A stretch of DNA of 64,000 nucleotides, from the NCBI GenBank assembly GCA_022568135.1, contig JADFFQ010000008.1, forward strand, positions 1 through 64,000, read 5' to 3'. The stretch comes from Planctomycetota bacterium (GTDB taxonomy: Bacteria; Planctomycetota; Phycisphaerae; Phycisphaerales; SM1A02). Below the pieces are notes generated by a model. It was not told the origin of the DNA. It worked only from the letters and a program-made list of their open reading frames with translations, and ran no database searches. Made by a program: the position numbers and the translations under genes. Shown in pieces: positions 62,448-64,000 of this stretch. Numbering within the stretch: position 1 is the stretch's first letter; the number at the start of each line of letters is the position of its first letter.

Positions 62448-63818
62448 TCAGGATCGCGCAGCCACTGCTTCCCGATGTACATCACGATCGACGTCGACGA
62501 CGTTCGCATTGCACACGTGAGTTGAGGCAAGAGGGCGCCGAATCGACTCAACGGAGATTCCCGCCCGCATCGTCAGCGTCAGCCCTGCCGCCTCCAGGTA
62601 GTTGGCGACCGAATGAAACTGGCCGGGTGCCCATGGCAGTTCTTCCAGCCGGTTTCTCATAATCGTGGTGTTTTCGCGCACCGCGATTACGGGGATTCCC
62701 TGCTCCAGCGCGGCAAGTGTCGGCAATCCAATGCATTTGTCCGGCTGGACAAGCACCGAAATGTTGGCCGCCGTGAGTACCGACGGGTGGCGCATCGCTT
62801 CTGCATCCATCACGAGACGCGGGCTTCGCTGAAGACCCTTCAATACGCAGTTGAAGAAGGTCGTGGAGACCATCTCCGCGGCCTTTCGCGGCTCGACGGT
62901 GCCGAAGTTCATGTTGGCCACCGCGGTCGATTCCATCATCGGGGCGTGGGCCGACGGCACGTTGAAGATCCCAGACACTGCATGCGTGAGCATCGCCTCC
63001 ACACCGCCCCACGGGTTCACTACACATTCATCGACGCTCGTGAAATACTCCTTCTGCGTGTGATCCGGGAGATCGATCAGCGTGGCCAAAGCGATGGCGT
63101 CATACGTTCCGCGACGTTCTTCCAAGGCCTCCACCAGCGGCCCAAGGTTCTCAATGCGCCCGGCGGCCACACCGCTCTCCATAAAGCGCATCCGCATCTT
63201 CGGCGCATCATCGAGGATGATCACCTCCGGGCAGTCCAGCCCGTAGGTCGCCCGCGCGGCGTTGACGGCGTTGATCGTATCCTTGATGAACACTTCCTCT
63301 GGATGCTGCTCAATGACCACGAGAATTCGGTTGGACCGCACCGGCTGAAGGCCCACCGTGCCCATCATCAGGCGGGTCAGCACCGATCCCTCCGCATATA
63401 GCCCGTTGGTGGGAAGTTCCGCGATGTCGGAGGCGTTGATGACGTTAGGATGCGTGATCAACCTGTCGCATGCCTGGGCCAGCAGTTGGGCAGCAGGTGT
63501 TGCATCACCGGCATGACCGCCCAGCGCCGCACCGATGCCCGTCGGCACGATCATCACCGCGTTGAATGTGGTCTGATCCTGAAGCACGCGTTTATGCAAC
63601 TCGAAAAGTTCGGGCATCGCGGGAAGACGCTCCTCATCTTCCGATGCGATGACCCCGAGCTCGCAACGACAGTTGCCTTCGCTCGAGTCGGCGAGGGCAA
63701 AGCGAACGGGGCTCGCGCCGTCCGGTGTCTGCGCCGTTGCAGCAGCCTTGAACCGATCAATCAGTCCCCCCTGTCCCAAGCGCACCGGGACATCAAACTC
63801 CTGCTCGCGCAGCAGCAT
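62448..63818 (-). CDS. DUF3326 domain-containing protein
   Basis: 456 residues. Family motifs are MPELFELHKRVLQDQTTFNA, VMIVPTGIGAALGGHAGDAT, CDRLITHPNVINASDIAELP and a C-terminal VAVRENTTIM-like region (VIAVRENTTIMRNRLEELPW). The start at 63818 (MLLREQEFDVP) has GAGGAGAAGCC upstream. DUF3326 has no established function; it is widespread in planctomycetes and cyanobacteria. It overlaps by 26 bp the end of an upstream PLP decarboxylase gene, so the two form an operon. Confidence 0.88.
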   Translation of the reverse strand: MLLREQEFDVPVRLGQGGLIDRFKAAATAQTPDGASPVRFALADSSEGNCRCELGVIASEDEERLPAMPELFELHKRVLQDQTTFNAVMIVPTGIGAALGGHAGDATPAAQLLAQACDRLITHPNVINASDIAELPTNGLYAEGSVLTRLMMGTVGLQPVRSNRILVVIEQHPEEVFIKDTINAVNAARATYGLDCPEVIILDDAPKMRMRFMESGVAAGRIENLGPLVEALEERRGTYDAIALATLIDLPDHTQKEYFTSVDECVVNPWGGVEAMLTHAVSGIFNVPSAHAPMMESTAVANMNFGTVEPRKAAEMVSTTFFNCVLKGLQRSPRLVMDAEAMRHPSVLTAANISVLVQPDKCIGLPTLAALEQGIPVIAVRENTTIMRNRLEELPWAPGQFHSVANYLEAAGLTLTMRAGISVESIRRPLASTHVCNANVVDVDRDVHREAVAARS

Positions 63819-64000
63819 GGGCTTCTCCTCCACAGCGCGCGAGGTAATCCTCATAGGTGAACTCGCGGATCAGTTCGAGTTCACCATCCTCGCGCTGAAT
63901 GTAAATGCTCGGCAGATTGATACCGTTGAACATGTTGGCCTTGACGAGACTGTACGCCCCGGCGTTCTCAAACGTGATGCGGGAGCCAATTTCCAGCGGC
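63793..64000 (-). CDS. PLP-dependent decarboxylase C-terminus (partial; DapDC/ornithine-type)
   Basis: The last 69 residues of a gene whose start lies beyond the window: PLEIGSRITFENAGAYSLVK, then ANMFNGINLPSIYIQREDGE and IREFTYEDYLARCGG. The GAYS...K..FNG..LP pattern is the C-terminal barrel of alanine-racemase-fold (type III) PLP decarboxylases such as diaminopimelate, carboxynorspermidine or ornithine decarboxylase; which one cannot be decided here. It overlaps the DUF3326 start by 26 bp. Confidence 0.75.
   Translation of the reverse strand, partial: PLEIGSRITFENAGAYSLVKANMFNGINLPSIYIQREDGELELIREFTYEDYLARCGGEAHAAARAGV

Overview
The window looks like a chromosomal segment of a high-GC planctomycete, most likely of the Phycisphaerae type. 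This is inferred from content, not from a marker gene. The evidence is: an alternative complex III plus caa3 oxidase super-cluster; several secreted proteins with dockerin-like repeats ending in W-G-x-C; DUF3326, DUF1569, DUF3179 and DUF368 proteins; a small CxxCGYDLRG zinc-ribbon protein; and spacers full of palindromic and heptameric repeats. There is no rRNA operon and no intact tRNA gene.

Layout. 1-5.7 kb: actB (5'-partial), actC, actD, actE, actF. 5.8-12.1 kb: a small membrane protein, SCO1, and caa3 oxidase subunits II (with fused cytochrome c), I (A2 type, YSHPAV), III, IV and a second III-like subunit. 12.2-17 kb: a DUF3179 protein, then divergent heme O synthase (ctaB) and heme A synthase (ctaA) plus an unknown membrane-anchored protein. 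Together this is a complete terminal respiratory branch: quinol to ACIII to caa3 oxidase, with copper and heme A assembly. 17-28 kb: esterase, squalene-cyclase-like lipoprotein, dockerin-bearing secreted protein, greA, a zinc-ribbon membrane protein, a RAYT transposase, 6-phosphogluconolactonase, DUF1569, ruvX, mannose-1-phosphate guanylyltransferase, ruvA, plsC. 28-37 kb: carB, a lone nuoH, the arsS/arsM arsenosugar pair, a threonine-synthase-like gene. 37-45 kb: two phosphate-selective porins of identical length, L,D-transpeptidase, 5-formyl-THF cyclo-ligase, glmS.

45-50 kb is an accessory stretch: an unrecognised gene behind a structured leader, a RAYT transposase framed by inverted REP-like palindromes, a zinc-binding orphan, a cation/proton antiporter-like gene, and remnants of a transposase and a GNAT acetyltransferase. 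50-54.5 kb carries surface polysaccharide genes: a capD-like dehydratase broken by an apparent frameshift, a DUF368 (PopT-type) transporter and galE. 54.5-58.7 kb is a second mobile region: a tRNA-like 3' end serving as an att-type site with an integrase C-terminal remnant, an ankyrin protein, small ORFs, and a two-gene unit of a mini clamp-loader-like AAA+ ATPase and a tyrosine recombinase, then an XRE regulator. 58.8-64 kb: an FG-GAP secreted protein, a phosphodiesterase-family protein whose dockerin is split by an 814-bp insertion, DUF3326, and the end of a PLP decarboxylase.

The most unusual signals are repeats rather than genes. (i) A family of four intergenic hairpins has covarying stems around an invariant internal loop, TGACGAG / CGAGGAA, which can form two tandem G.A/A.G pairs. 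(ii) About 80-90 bp two-hairpin units with outward TTTAGC...GCTAAA tails are scattered through spacers. (iii) carB has been invaded in frame by three different repeat families. (iv) A precise 814-bp insertion with a 5-bp target duplication splits a dockerin coding sequence and brings in an AT-richer membrane-protein gene. No confident promoters could be called.
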